NCBI GenBank assembly: GCA_030596365.1
Contig: JAUVKG010000056.1
Coordinates: 1-10,651 of the forward strand
DNA: 10,651 bases
Direction of reading: 5' to 3'
Source: Chlamydiota bacterium
GTDB lineage: Bacteria > Auribacterota > UBA3054 > B51-G9
Position numbers and translations under genes: made by a program. Positions within the stretch are counted from its first letter, which is position 1. Every line of letters begins with the position of its first letter. Positions 1 to 6,212 of this stretch are shown one piece after another. Below the pieces are notes generated by a model. It worked only from the letters and a program-made list of their open reading frames with translations, made no database searches and was not told the DNA's origin.

Positions 1-1716
1 TTTAACAGCCCTTATGGTATGTGTAAAACATGTCACGGTCTCGGCATTGACCTCAAACACTGGGCTGATTTTATACCGTGCAATGACTGCAATGGAGCCC
101 GGCTAAAACCTTACAGCCGTGCGGTTACTGTTTGCGGAAAAAACATTGTTGAATTTACAAGTCTTTCAATTGATAAATGCTACAAATTCATTGATGAACT
201 TAACCTTTCAGATGTAGAAGAAAAAATTGTCGGTGAAGTTTGTAAAGAAATTAAAAATAGATTGAAATTCCTCATTGATGTCGGACTTGGATATATTTCA
301 ATCTCAAGAAGAAGCAGTTCGCTTTCAGGCGGCGAGTCTCAAAGAATAAGACTCGCATCGCAAATAGGAACAGGACTTACAGGCGTTCTTTATGTCCTTG
401 ATGAACCGACAATCGGACTGCATATGCGTGATAATGAAAAACTTCTCGCTACATTAACTCAATTGCGGGATCTCGGTAATACTGTCGTAATTGTTGAACA
501 TGATGCAGAAACTATTTTAAAAGCCGATTATCTGATAGACCTTGGTCCCGGAGCCGGAATACATGGTGGCCATCTTCTTCATCAGGGTTCAATAAAAAAA
601 CTTCTTAAAAACAAAGAATCTCTTACAGCAGCATATTTGACCGGGAAACGCGGGATTCCTGTTCCGGTTGAAAGAAGAAAATCTGACAGTAAAGAAATGC
701 TTACACTTAAAGGAGCAACTCATAATAATCTTAAAAATATTTCAGTAAATATTCCTCTCGGATTACTTACTTGCGTTACAGGTGTATCAGGATCCGGTAA
801 ATCATCTCTGATTAATGACACCCTTTTGCCGGCGGTGAAACGCAAAATATACGGTTCAGATATTCCGTCCGGTGATTATAAAAAAATTATCGGCGCGGAT
901 AAAATTGACAAAGTTATTGTTGTTGATCAAGCGCCGATAGGAAGAACTCCCCGCTCAAATCCTGCTACTTATACTAAGGTATTTACTCACATTAGAAACC
1001 TTTTTGCAAAAATACCCGAGGCGCGTGCAAGGGGATATTCTTCAAGCAGATTTTCTTTTAATGTCAAAGGGGGGAGATGCGAGGCTTGTGAAGGTAAAGG
1101 TGCTAAACAAATTGAAATGCACTTTCTTCCGGATGTATATGTAACTTGTGATACGTGCCTTGGCAAAAGATTCAACAAAGAAACGCTTGAAATTACTTTT
1201 CACGGCAAAAACATTGCTGAAGTACTTGACATGACAGTCGAAGAAGCGTATCATTTCTTTAGTAAAGTTCCGATGATTAAAAATATACTTAATACTCTTA
1301 TAGATGTTGGCCTTGAATATATTACCCTCGGACAGCACGCGACTACACTGTCCGGCGGGGAAGCCCAAAGAGTAAAATTGTCGAATGAACTCGCGAAACG
1401 TGAAACCGGGAAAACACTTTATATCCTTGATGAACCGACAACAGGACTGCATTTTGCCGATGTTGATAAATTAATTGCGGCTTTGCAGCGAATAGTTGAT
1501 GCCGGAAATACCGTGATTGTAATCGAACATAATATTGACGTTGTAAAATGTGCCGATAATATAATAGATTTTGGACCGGAAGGAGGCGATAAAGGCGGGT
1601 ATGTTATTGCAACAGGGGCTCCGAATAAAGTTGCCGATACTCCTGGAAGTTCAACAGGAAAATATATTTCGCGTGCGTTAAGGGATAATAATAAATCAGC
1701 GGTTAATGCCGCTTAA
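1..1716 (+). CDS. uvrA: UvrA excinuclease ABC subunit A, C-terminal 571 residues (5' end outside window)
   Basis: UvrA is the DNA damage sensor of nucleotide excision repair. It works as a dimer with two ABC ATPase modules and loads UvrB at lesions. The frame is open from base 1, beginning FNSPYGMCKTC, the classic entry to the first zinc module, so the gene is cut by the window edge; the family is about 940 residues. Numbering the visible part from 1: first zinc module cysteines C8, C11, C27, C30; first ABC signature LSGGESQR from L108, followed by the Walker B segment VLDEPTIGLH; second Walker A GVSGSGKS at 261-268; second zinc module C360, C363, C383, C386; second signature LSGGEAQR from L450; Walker B LDEPTTGLH from L476. 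All catalytic elements visible here are intact. The stop lies 20 bases before mreB on the same strand, so the two may be co-transcribed. Identification is certain; only the N-terminus is unseen. Confidence 0.98.
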   Translation, partial: FNSPYGMCKTCHGLGIDLKHWADFIPCNDCNGARLKPYSRAVTVCGKNIVEFTSLSIDKCYKFIDELNLSDVEEKIVGEVCKEIKNRLKFLIDVGLGYISISRRSSSLSGGESQRIRLASQIGTGLTGVLYVLDEPTIGLHMRDNEKLLATLTQLRDLGNTVVIVEHDAETILKADYLIDLGPGAGIHGGHLLHQGSIKKLLKNKESLTAAYLTGKRGIPVPVERRKSDSKEMLTLKGATHNNLKNISVNIPLGLLTCVTGVSGSGKSSLINDTLLPAVKRKIYGSDIPSGDYKKIIGADKIDKVIVVDQAPIGRTPRSNPATYTKVFTHIRNLFAKIPEARARGYSSSRFSFNVKGGRCEACEGKGAKQIEMHFLPDVYVTCDTCLGKRFNKETLEITFHGKNIAEVLDMTVEEAYHFFSKVPMIKNILNTLIDVGLEYITLGQHATTLSGGEAQRVKLSNELAKRETGKTLYILDEPTTGLHFADVDKLIAALQRIVDAGNTVIVIEHNIDVVKCADNIIDFGPEGGDKGGYVIATGAPNKVADTPGSSTGKYISRALRDNNKSAVNAA

Positions 1717-1736
1717 TCAAAATACGGATAAATAAA

Positions 1737-2813
1737 ATGAAAAACGAAGGAATTGTAGAAAAAACTAAAGGTAAATTCTTTAATCCATTCCTGCAGATTA
1801 TCGGCTTCTTCTCTCGTGACGTGGGTATCGACCTCGGTACAGCCAACACTATCCTTTATGTCAGAGGAGAAGGTATTGTCCTTGATGAACCTAGTATTGT
1901 CGCTATTCGAACCAAAACTAATGAAGTCCTCGCTGTCGGTAATGAAGCCAAAAGAATGGTCGGAAGAACTCCAGGCTCTATTGACGCTATCCGGCCGATG
2001 AAAGACGGCGTTATCGCGGACTTTGATATTACAGAAAGTATGCTTAGATATTTTATCCGGAAAGTTCACGATAGACGTACTCTTATCTCACCAAGAATCG
2101 TTATCGCTGTTCCATCGGGCATTACTGAAGTCGAAAGACGCGCCGTTAAAGAATCAGCCGAACGAGCAGGCGCCAGAAGAGTTTATTGCATTGAAGAACC
2201 TATGGCTGCAGCAATTGGTGTTGGGCTTCCTGTACATGAACCTGCAGGAAATATGATTATTGATATCGGTGGCGGAACAACAGAAGTAGCAATTATGTCA
2301 TTGTCAGGTATCGTTTTCTCAAAATCAATTCGCGTAGGCGGTGACGAAATTGACGAAGCTATTATCGACTATATGAAACGTGTCTATAACTTGATAATCG
2401 GTGAAAGAACTGCTGAAGAAATTAAAATTCAAATCGGGTCAGCTTATCCATTGGAACCGGAATTGGAAATGGAAGTTAGAGGACGTGATAGCGGCGCCGG
2501 TCTTCCAAAAACTATTATGATTACCAGTCAGGAAATCAGACAGGCTATAAGTGATCCCGTTGAAAGTATCGTGGGCGCCGTTCGTTATGCTCTTGAAAGA
2601 TGTCCGCCGGAACTGTCGGCTGATTTAATTGACAGGGGATTAGTTCTTGCCGGCGGTGGAGCTCTTATGAAAGGTCTTGATAAACTTATTGAAGAAGAAA
2701 CGGGACTCGCGGTTAATATCGCCGAAAATGCACTCACAGCTGTCGCGCTCGGAACAGGTGTGATTATTGACGACGAAGAGATGCTTAAGAAAGTCGCTAT
2801 TACAAGTCTTTAA
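1737..2813 (+). CDS. mreB: Rod-shape determining actin homologue MreB
   Basis: MreB is the bacterial actin that polymerises on the inner face of the cytoplasmic membrane and guides the elongasome, so the cell is probably rod-shaped or elongated. The 358-residue product carries the actin-fold ATPase motifs: phosphate-1 VGIDLGTANT from residue 29, phosphate-2 IDIGGGTTEVAI in the middle, and adenosine motif LAGGGALMKGLD near the C-terminus. The N-terminus is roughly 15 residues longer than in E. coli MreB and contains the hydrophobic stretch FFNPFLQIIGFF (14-25), which could be a membrane-binding amphipathic helix; this is inferred. The ATG at 1737 is the first usable start after uvrA, but no purine-rich ribosome binding site precedes it (the upstream bases are nearly all A and T). 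The usual mreC and mreD partners do not follow; a heptamer array and an unrelated secreted protein do. Confidence 0.97.
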   Translation: MKNEGIVEKTKGKFFNPFLQIIGFFSRDVGIDLGTANTILYVRGEGIVLDEPSIVAIRTKTNEVLAVGNEAKRMVGRTPGSIDAIRPMKDGVIADFDITESMLRYFIRKVHDRRTLISPRIVIAVPSGITEVERRAVKESAERAGARRVYCIEEPMAAAIGVGLPVHEPAGNMIIDIGGGTTEVAIMSLSGIVFSKSIRVGGDEIDEAIIDYMKRVYNLIIGERTAEEIKIQIGSAYPLEPELEMEVRGRDSGAGLPKTIMITSQEIRQAISDPVESIVGAVRYALERCPPELSADLIDRGLVLAGGGALMKGLDKLIEEETGLAVNIAENALTAVALGTGVIIDDEEMLKKVAITSL

Positions 2814-2823
2814 TAAATCGAAA

Positions 2824-2935
2824 GTCAAAGGTCTAAGGTCTAAGGTCCAACGTCCAACGTCCAACGTCAAACGTCAAACGTCAAACGTCACACGTCACAC
2901 GTCACACGTCACACGTCAAATGTCAAACGTCAAAA
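2824..2935 (+). repeat. Tandem heptamer array 1 (16 units of GTCNNAN)
   Basis: Sixteen perfectly phased 7-base units fill the gap between mreB and the next gene. In order: GTCAAAG, GTCTAAG x2, GTCCAAC x3, GTCAAAC x3, GTCACAC x4, GTCAAAT, GTCAAAC, GTCAAAA. Identical variants lie in contiguous blocks, as expected from slippage or unequal exchange. The array ends six bases before the downstream ATG, where a ribosome binding site would normally be. Because 7 bases x 3 gives 21, any open frame through it encodes a 7-residue repeat; those frames are artefacts. Confidence 0.97.
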
Positions 2936-2941
2936 CTTGCT

Positions 2942-3949
2942 ATGAAAAAAATCCATCTCCTAATTCTTGCTTTTTTAATGTGCTTGACCATACAAGCAGA
3001 TTGGGATGACATTAAGTCTAAACTGATTTCATCGTCTAACATTAATTCTGAAAGTAAATCTGATTCAAAATCCGAATCACTTCTTGATTCCACAAATATA
3101 TGGTTTGTTGTAAAAAGCGAAAACGTTTCAGTTTACTCTCATAATCGAAGCTTTTCCATCTATTTAAAAAAATCGGCTGAGGCATTTATAAATAAATTAT
3201 CGACTAACTTTAACATTACTATTCCTCATAATTTTCATTGTAAATTGTTTGCTTTTGATAACCAAAATGGAATGATGGAATATCTTTCAGATTCCGTTTC
3301 AGGAATAGATGTAGAAAGATGGTACGAAAATGAATCGCTTACTACTTTTCGATTCTCAAATAAAAATAAATTGCGCAGAAAAGTTTTTCGGGATGATATT
3401 CCCTATCTGCTGACACTTGCCGTTTTAAACAAAATAGACGCAAAAAATAAAATTCCGGAAACGCTTAAAATAGGTTTCGCTATTTCTACAGAACAATCAG
3501 TATCTAATAAATTAAAAAGTTTGAGTTTTAATTTGTTGGATGATAGTGAAAAATGGATTGACTATAAAACTTTGTTCAAAATTCATTTCGACGCTTATGA
3601 TGAACCGGAATTTATTGACAATATCGAGGCAGAAGCAGCTTTGTGGGCTATGTATATAAGAAATAAACTCTCCCCGCAACAAACAGGAAAATTAATTTAT
3701 GACTTGGCAAATGGCGCTGATTTGCAGAAAACTTTCGCAAGAGCTTTTGATGTGGGAATGTTTGACACTATGCCGAGACTTGAAGAACATGTGCGCAAAT
3801 GGCTTAGTATTGAATTCCCCGTTAAACCAAAAACAACTTTTTATCTGTCAACAAGAAATAAAAATATGATTATTATTTCTTTTGCCGGTCTCATATTTAT
3901 TCTTATTGTTTCTGTTATTTATAAATGGCTCAAAGATTTGATCCATTAA
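2942..3949 (+). CDS. Secreted or membrane-anchored protein resembling a peptidase-MA domain without its zinc motif
   Basis: I do not recognise a named gene. The 335-residue product begins with a Sec-type signal peptide (basic MKK, hydrophobic core, probable cleavage after A19 in TIQA-DW). A Ser/Lys/Asp/Glu-rich linker (about 30-50) follows, then a globular region (about 53-295) and a C-terminal membrane helix (about 309-327), so the domain should face the periplasm. The globular part has the layout of peptidase-MA-like gluzincins: an alpha/beta N-half, then IPETLKIGFAISTE (171-184) where the family has a P-x-W-x-x-E-G-x-A segment, then helices ending in LIYDLANGADLQKTFARAF, typical of the family C-terminus. 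The HExxH site would fall near residues 151-155, which read DDIPY, so zinc peptidase activity is unlikely. The family assignment is inferred by eye. No Shine-Dalgarno precedes the ATG; the heptamer array ends six bases upstream. It occupies the place where mreC often lies. Confidence 0.75.
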   Translation: MKKIHLLILAFLMCLTIQADWDDIKSKLISSSNINSESKSDSKSESLLDSTNIWFVVKSENVSVYSHNRSFSIYLKKSAEAFINKLSTNFNITIPHNFHCKLFAFDNQNGMMEYLSDSVSGIDVERWYENESLTTFRFSNKNKLRRKVFRDDIPYLLTLAVLNKIDAKNKIPETLKIGFAISTEQSVSNKLKSLSFNLLDDSEKWIDYKTLFKIHFDAYDEPEFIDNIEAEAALWAMYIRNKLSPQQTGKLIYDLANGADLQKTFARAFDVGMFDTMPRLEEHVRKWLSIEFPVKPKTTFYLSTRNKNMIIISFAGLIFILIVSVIYKWLKDLIH

Positions 3950-3973
3950 TTCATTGGATATTCAATTTTTTTT
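3941..3973 (+). terminator. Possible weak terminator after the peptidase-MA-like gene
   Basis: ATCCA (3941-3945) can pair with TGGAT (3955-3959), and an eight-T run follows at 3966-3973. The stop codon lies inside the hairpin. The stem is only five base pairs and AT-rich, and the T-run is also the edge of a dispersed repeat, so this is a weak candidate. Confidence 0.25.
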
Positions 3974-3992
3974 ACTCTCGCTAAGGCGCAAA
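3968..3992 (+). repeat. Dispersed repeat with core CTAAGGCGCAAA, forward copy
   Basis: A T-run, ACTCTC, one variable base and CTAAGGCGCAAA form a 25-base block that recurs inverted at 4615-4639 with 24 of 25 matches. Weaker similarity continues for about 12 bases beyond the core (a CGC followed by AAG in both copies). No coding potential is apparent. Confidence 0.85.
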
Positions 3993-4110
3993 GATCGCAA
4001 AGTTAATAAAAACAATTAATTACTTATCAAAACCTTTGCGAAAACTTTTGGAGTGCATTAATAAAGCCGCGTTGAAAACTTTGCGAAATATAAAGCGGCA
4101 TTTAATGTGG

Positions 4111-4128
4111 CTGTTGCGTTAGCAACAG
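4111..4128. repeat. Perfect 7-bp hairpin CTGTTGC / GCAACAG
   Basis: CTGTTGC and GCAACAG flank the four-base loop GTTA. There is no adjacent T-run, so it is not a convincing intrinsic terminator. It directly follows the imperfect hairpin at 4056-4107. Confidence 0.6.
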
Positions 4129-4218
4129 AATTACCCGAAAAAAATAATAAAACCGAAATCTAATTGTTTTTGCAAGATTTATAATTTATTTTCGCATTGA
4201 TGGAAAAAATCCCCCTGC

Positions 4219-4237
4219 CCCCCTTTAAAAAAGGGGG
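4219..4237. repeat. C-run/G-run palindrome CCCCCTTT-AAA-AAAGGGGG
   Basis: An 8-bp perfect stem with a three-base loop, preceded by a further run of C-rich sequence (4211-4217). It resembles the palindrome at 6156-6176 in plan (C-run, pyrimidines, short AT centre, purines, G-run). The open frame of the small ORF begins 13 bases after it, so it may mark an insertion or recombination point. Confidence 0.7.
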
Positions 4238-4268
4238 AATAATGCAGTAAACGACTCGCAATTTTTGT

Positions 4269-4475
4269 TTGATTACCGATACTCCCACAAAAAGACTGCC
4301 TAAGGTAACATCTGATGAGAAAAGTTTTTGGTATGCCAGATGGGAAGTTCAACATCTTGCAAATCCTGAACATATTGAGTGCGATTCAATACGAGAGGAT
4401 TTAAAAGAAGCTCTTGCTATATTGAATAAGAGTAAGCCTATGCCACCTGAGTATATTGGCAAACGTCCATGCTGA
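4269..4475 (+). CDS. Small hypothetical protein or 3' remnant of a gene (68 codons)
   Basis: I do not recognise this product. It would begin at TTG (4269); the frame opens only after a stop at 4248-4250, just downstream of a GC palindrome. The composition looks protein-like (FWYARWEVQHLANPEH in the middle, then an acidic/basic helix REDLKEALAILNKSK, ending PPEYIGKRPC), with no signal peptide or membrane helix. There is no ATG before residue 57, no ribosome binding site, and repeats on both sides. The simplest reading is the surviving C-terminal part of a longer gene whose 5' part was lost at the palindrome; a genuine small gene with a TTG start is possible. Confidence 0.35.
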   Translation: MITDTPTKRLPKVTSDEKSFWYARWEVQHLANPEHIECDSIREDLKEALAILNKSKPMPPEYIGKRPC

Positions 4476-4614
4476 AACAGTATTCTAAGAGCTTATCACT
4501 TAATTAACTTTAAAATAAACCACTTATCTTCACGAATCTTCACTAATAAAAAAACAGAACCATTTACAGCAGAACCATTAATAAATCATTTTTTTGTTTG
4601 AATTCTTGGCGTTT

Positions 4615-4639
4615 TTTGCGCCTTAGGGAGAGTAAAAAA
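4615..4639 (-). repeat. Dispersed repeat with core CTAAGGCGCAAA, inverted copy
   Basis: Reverse complement of the block at 3968-3992 with one mismatch in 25 bases. Together the pair encloses about 620 bases that include the small ORF at 4269-4475. Both copies may simply belong to a dispersed repeat family; no target-site duplication is obvious. Confidence 0.85.
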
Positions 4640-4683
4640 TCTGCAAAATGATGAATATCAAAATGGTCTAAAACAAAAATACT

Positions 4684-4708
4684 AAATTCATCACAACGGG
4701 ATGAATTT
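4684..4708 (-). terminator. Possible intrinsic terminator of the leftward CNNM operon
   Basis: AAATTCATC and GATGAATTT form a perfect 9-bp stem with a 7-base loop, 25 bases past the stop of the leftward gene. Read leftward, the stem is followed by AGTATTTTTGTTTTAG, a broken T-tract. The stem is AT-rich and could equally be a dispersed repeat. Confidence 0.4.
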
Positions 4709-4732
4709 CCTAAGCTGTGCCTGTAATTTATC

Positions 4733-6001
4733 TCACACCGGCACAGCAAGCACAGTAAGCCTGACTCGAATGATTCTTTTTTTATCAGCACGAAGGATGG
4801 TAATCAGAATTCCTTTATATTCAAAAGTTTCGCCACGCACAGGCACTTTTCCCACGAGCTTAAGCACAAGCCCTGCAATAGTTTCATATCCGTCTTTATC
4901 AAACTTTATGCCAAGAGGTTCTTCAAGTTCGTCAACTTCAACTCTTCCTTCGCAATCAATTCCGTTTTTATGAGTTATCATAAAAGGTTTGTCGTCATCT
5001 TTATCAATTGCAAGTTCGCCGGCTACTTCTTCAGCGATGTCGCGCATTGTAACCATGCCTGTAACTCCACCGTATTCATCAATAACAAAAATAATTTCAG
5101 CTTCTTCATCGCGTAATTCTTTCAGAGCTGAGCCAATAAGTTTAGTTTCCGGCATAAAAGGTAAAGTTCTGTCAACAAGATTAGCGAGTTTGGTTTCACT
5201 ATATCCGTTTGTAATACTTAAAGAAGCATCAAACAAATCAATTGCATTGACTAATCCAATAATATTGTGATTGTTTTCTTCATAAACAGGTAACTTAAAA
5301 TATTTGCTGCTTTGAGCAACTTCCATCGCTTCATCGATAGTTGAAGTTATCGGAATAGAAACAAGATTGACAAGAGGAACCATCGCTGAAGCAAGAGTCG
5401 TTTTGTTCAATTCAAAAACACGGCTTATCATTTTCTTTTCTAAATCACCAATGAGACCGTGCTCGGCGCTAATTTCGGCAAGAGTCCGAACTTCCTCCCG
5501 GGAAACTGAAAATTTATTATGAGATTCAGTAATTCCAAACAAACGCAATGCGCCTGAGGAAAGAAAAGAAATAGTTACAACAAATGGTTTCAATAACTTT
5601 TGGGAAAAGAAAATTATTGGAGCTGATGCAAGAATATAATTCTGTGAATTATTTCTTCCAATAGATTTTGGAACAAATTCCGCGAAAATAAGAAGTACAG
5701 GCGTCATAATCGCTGTTGTTACAACAGATTGCCACTCTCTTGGCACATAATTTGAAACAATTAATGTGGCTAATGTGGTCGCGGAAACAAAAAATAAATT
5801 CGTGCCGATAAGGGTTGTTGCAAGCATACGCGAAGGAGTTGATAAAATTTTGTTCGCAAGTTCCGCCCGTTTATTCTTTTTTTTGGCAAGCGAATCCAGC
5901 AGCGCTTTGTCGATGGATACAAATGCCGTTTCCGCTCCCGAGAAGAAAGCGCTTAGAATCACACATGTGACAGCAGAAATAATGAGGATAATAGTTATCA
6001 T
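4733..6001 (-). CDS. CNNM/CorC-type transmembrane CBS protein (HlyC/CorC family), copy 1
   Basis: A 422-residue inner-membrane protein of the CNNM/CorC family (older name hemolysin C or TlyC family), linked in characterised members to magnesium and cobalt efflux or homeostasis. The N-terminal CNNM (DUF21) domain covers about 1-185, with roughly four hydrophobic segments (3-20, 60-82, 92-110, 122-150) and the family motifs SAFFSGAETAF (17-27), GTNL (66-69) and IFAEFVPKSIGR (105-116). A CBS pair follows (about 200-330) with ASAMVPLVNLVSIP near its start and IFVIDEYGGVTGMVTMRDI (304-322) in the second CBS. A CorC_HlyC domain covers about 345-418. Length and domain order are normal. The ATG at 6001 directly precedes the first membrane segment; no Shine-Dalgarno is seen, and heptamer array 2 ends seven bases away. 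It is a paralogue of the next gene upstream in the same leftward cluster. The transported ion cannot be read from sequence. Confidence 0.93.
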   Translation of the reverse strand: MITIILIISAVTCVILSAFFSGAETAFVSIDKALLDSLAKKKNKRAELANKILSTPSRMLATTLIGTNLFFVSATTLATLIVSNYVPREWQSVVTTAIMTPVLLIFAEFVPKSIGRNNSQNYILASAPIIFFSQKLLKPFVVTISFLSSGALRLFGITESHNKFSVSREEVRTLAEISAEHGLIGDLEKKMISRVFELNKTTLASAMVPLVNLVSIPITSTIDEAMEVAQSSKYFKLPVYEENNHNIIGLVNAIDLFDASLSITNGYSETKLANLVDRTLPFMPETKLIGSALKELRDEEAEIIFVIDEYGGVTGMVTMRDIAEEVAGELAIDKDDDKPFMITHKNGIDCEGRVEVDELEEPLGIKFDKDGYETIAGLVLKLVGKVPVRGETFEYKGILITILRADKKRIIRVRLTVLAVPV

Positions 6002-6008
6002 AATGAAA

Positions 6009-6113
6009 GTCTAAGGTCAAAGTTCTAAGTTCTAAGGTCTAAGGTCAAAGTTCTAAGTTCTAAGGTCTAAGGTCTAAGGTCTAAGGTCTAAGGTCTAAGG
6101 TCTAAGGTCTAAG
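6009..6113 (+). repeat. Tandem heptamer array 2 (15 units, with a duplicated 28-base higher-order unit)
   Basis: Fifteen phased heptamers. Writing A=GTCTAAG, B=GTCAAAG, C=TTCTAAG, the order is ABCC ABCC AAAAAAA: a four-unit block is duplicated exactly and seven identical A units follow. It lies immediately 5' of the leftward CNNM gene, starting seven bases from its ATG. The units share phase and orientation (GTC first on the plus strand) with array 1. Confidence 0.97.
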
Positions 6114-6115
6114 AA

Positions 6116-6176
6116 CCACCCCGCCCTTCCCCAGCATTCGCGGGGCACGCGGGCACCCCTCCTTATTAAGGAGGGG
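6116..6176. repeat. GC-rich insert with nested hairpins between two heptamer arrays
   Basis: A GC-rich block splits the heptamers. CCCGC (6119-6123) can pair with GCGGG (6149-6153) around an inner CCCC/GGGG pair (6129-6132 with 6142-6145). Next to it is a 9-bp stem, CCCCTCCTT with AAGGAGGGG (6156-6176, loop ATT). Its composition is very unlike the flanking DNA, which suggests a dispersed palindromic repeat inserted in or beside the array. No T-run follows in either direction. Confidence 0.75.
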
Positions 6177-6177
6177 A

Positions 6178-6212
6178 GTTCAACGTCAAGCGTCCAACGT
6201 CAAGCGTCAAAT
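6178..6212 (+). repeat. Heptamer array 3 (5 units) overlapping a stop codon
   Basis: Units GTTCAAC, GTCAAGC, GTCCAAC, GTCAAGC, GTCAAAT continue the same heptamer family after the GC-rich insert. The last unit (6206-6212) contains the TGA stop of the leftward CNNM gene (6207-6209), so the array runs up to and includes the end of that coding sequence. Confidence 0.9.

Larger units (their letters stand above)
3950..4268. other. Non-coding stretch between the peptidase-MA-like gene and the small ORF
   Basis: No convincing gene lies here. It holds the forward CTAAGGCGCAAA repeat; repeated CGCAAAGTT / AACTTTGCG words in both orientations (around 3997-4005 and 4077-4085); an imperfect hairpin in which CATTAA and GCCGC (4056-4070) face GCGGC and TTAATG (4095-4107); a perfect hairpin at 4111-4128; and the palindrome at 4219-4237. 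The piled-up inverted repeats look like accumulated dispersed repeats rather than one regulatory device. Confidence 0.7.
4476..4732. other. Repeat-rich non-coding stretch 3' of the CNNM gene
   Basis: No gene is visible. The stretch contains two spaced AGAACCATT words (4556-4580), the inverted copy of the CTAAGGCGCAAA repeat (4615-4639) and a 9-bp hairpin (4684-4708) that may end transcription of the leftward gene. Confidence 0.6.

Noticed and set aside
987..1452. Antisense frames within uvrA of up to 136 codons
   Set aside because: They lie fully inside a strongly conserved uvrA coding region and have no family motifs or start signals.
2640..3009. Open frames on both strands across heptamer array 1, encoding 7-residue repeats such as TSNVTRH
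   Set aside because: They arise because 7-base units without stops stay open and repeat every 21 bases; the rest of each frame is a shadow of mreB or the next gene.
4219..4237. GC palindrome as an intrinsic terminator
   Set aside because: No T-run directly follows the stem on either strand; the nearest T-run, read leftward, is several bases away and no leftward gene ends there.
4179..4373. Leftward 64-codon frame opposite the small ORF
   Set aside because: It runs through the C-run/G-run palindrome, has low-complexity content and no start signal.
6009..6113. Heptamer arrays as a CRISPR array
   Set aside because: Units are 7 bases and contiguous, with no spacers, and no cas gene is present.
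6156..6176. CCCCTCCTT hairpin as terminator of the leftward CNNM gene
   Set aside because: There is no T-tract after the stem reading leftward; heptamers follow instead. It looks like part of a dispersed palindromic repeat.
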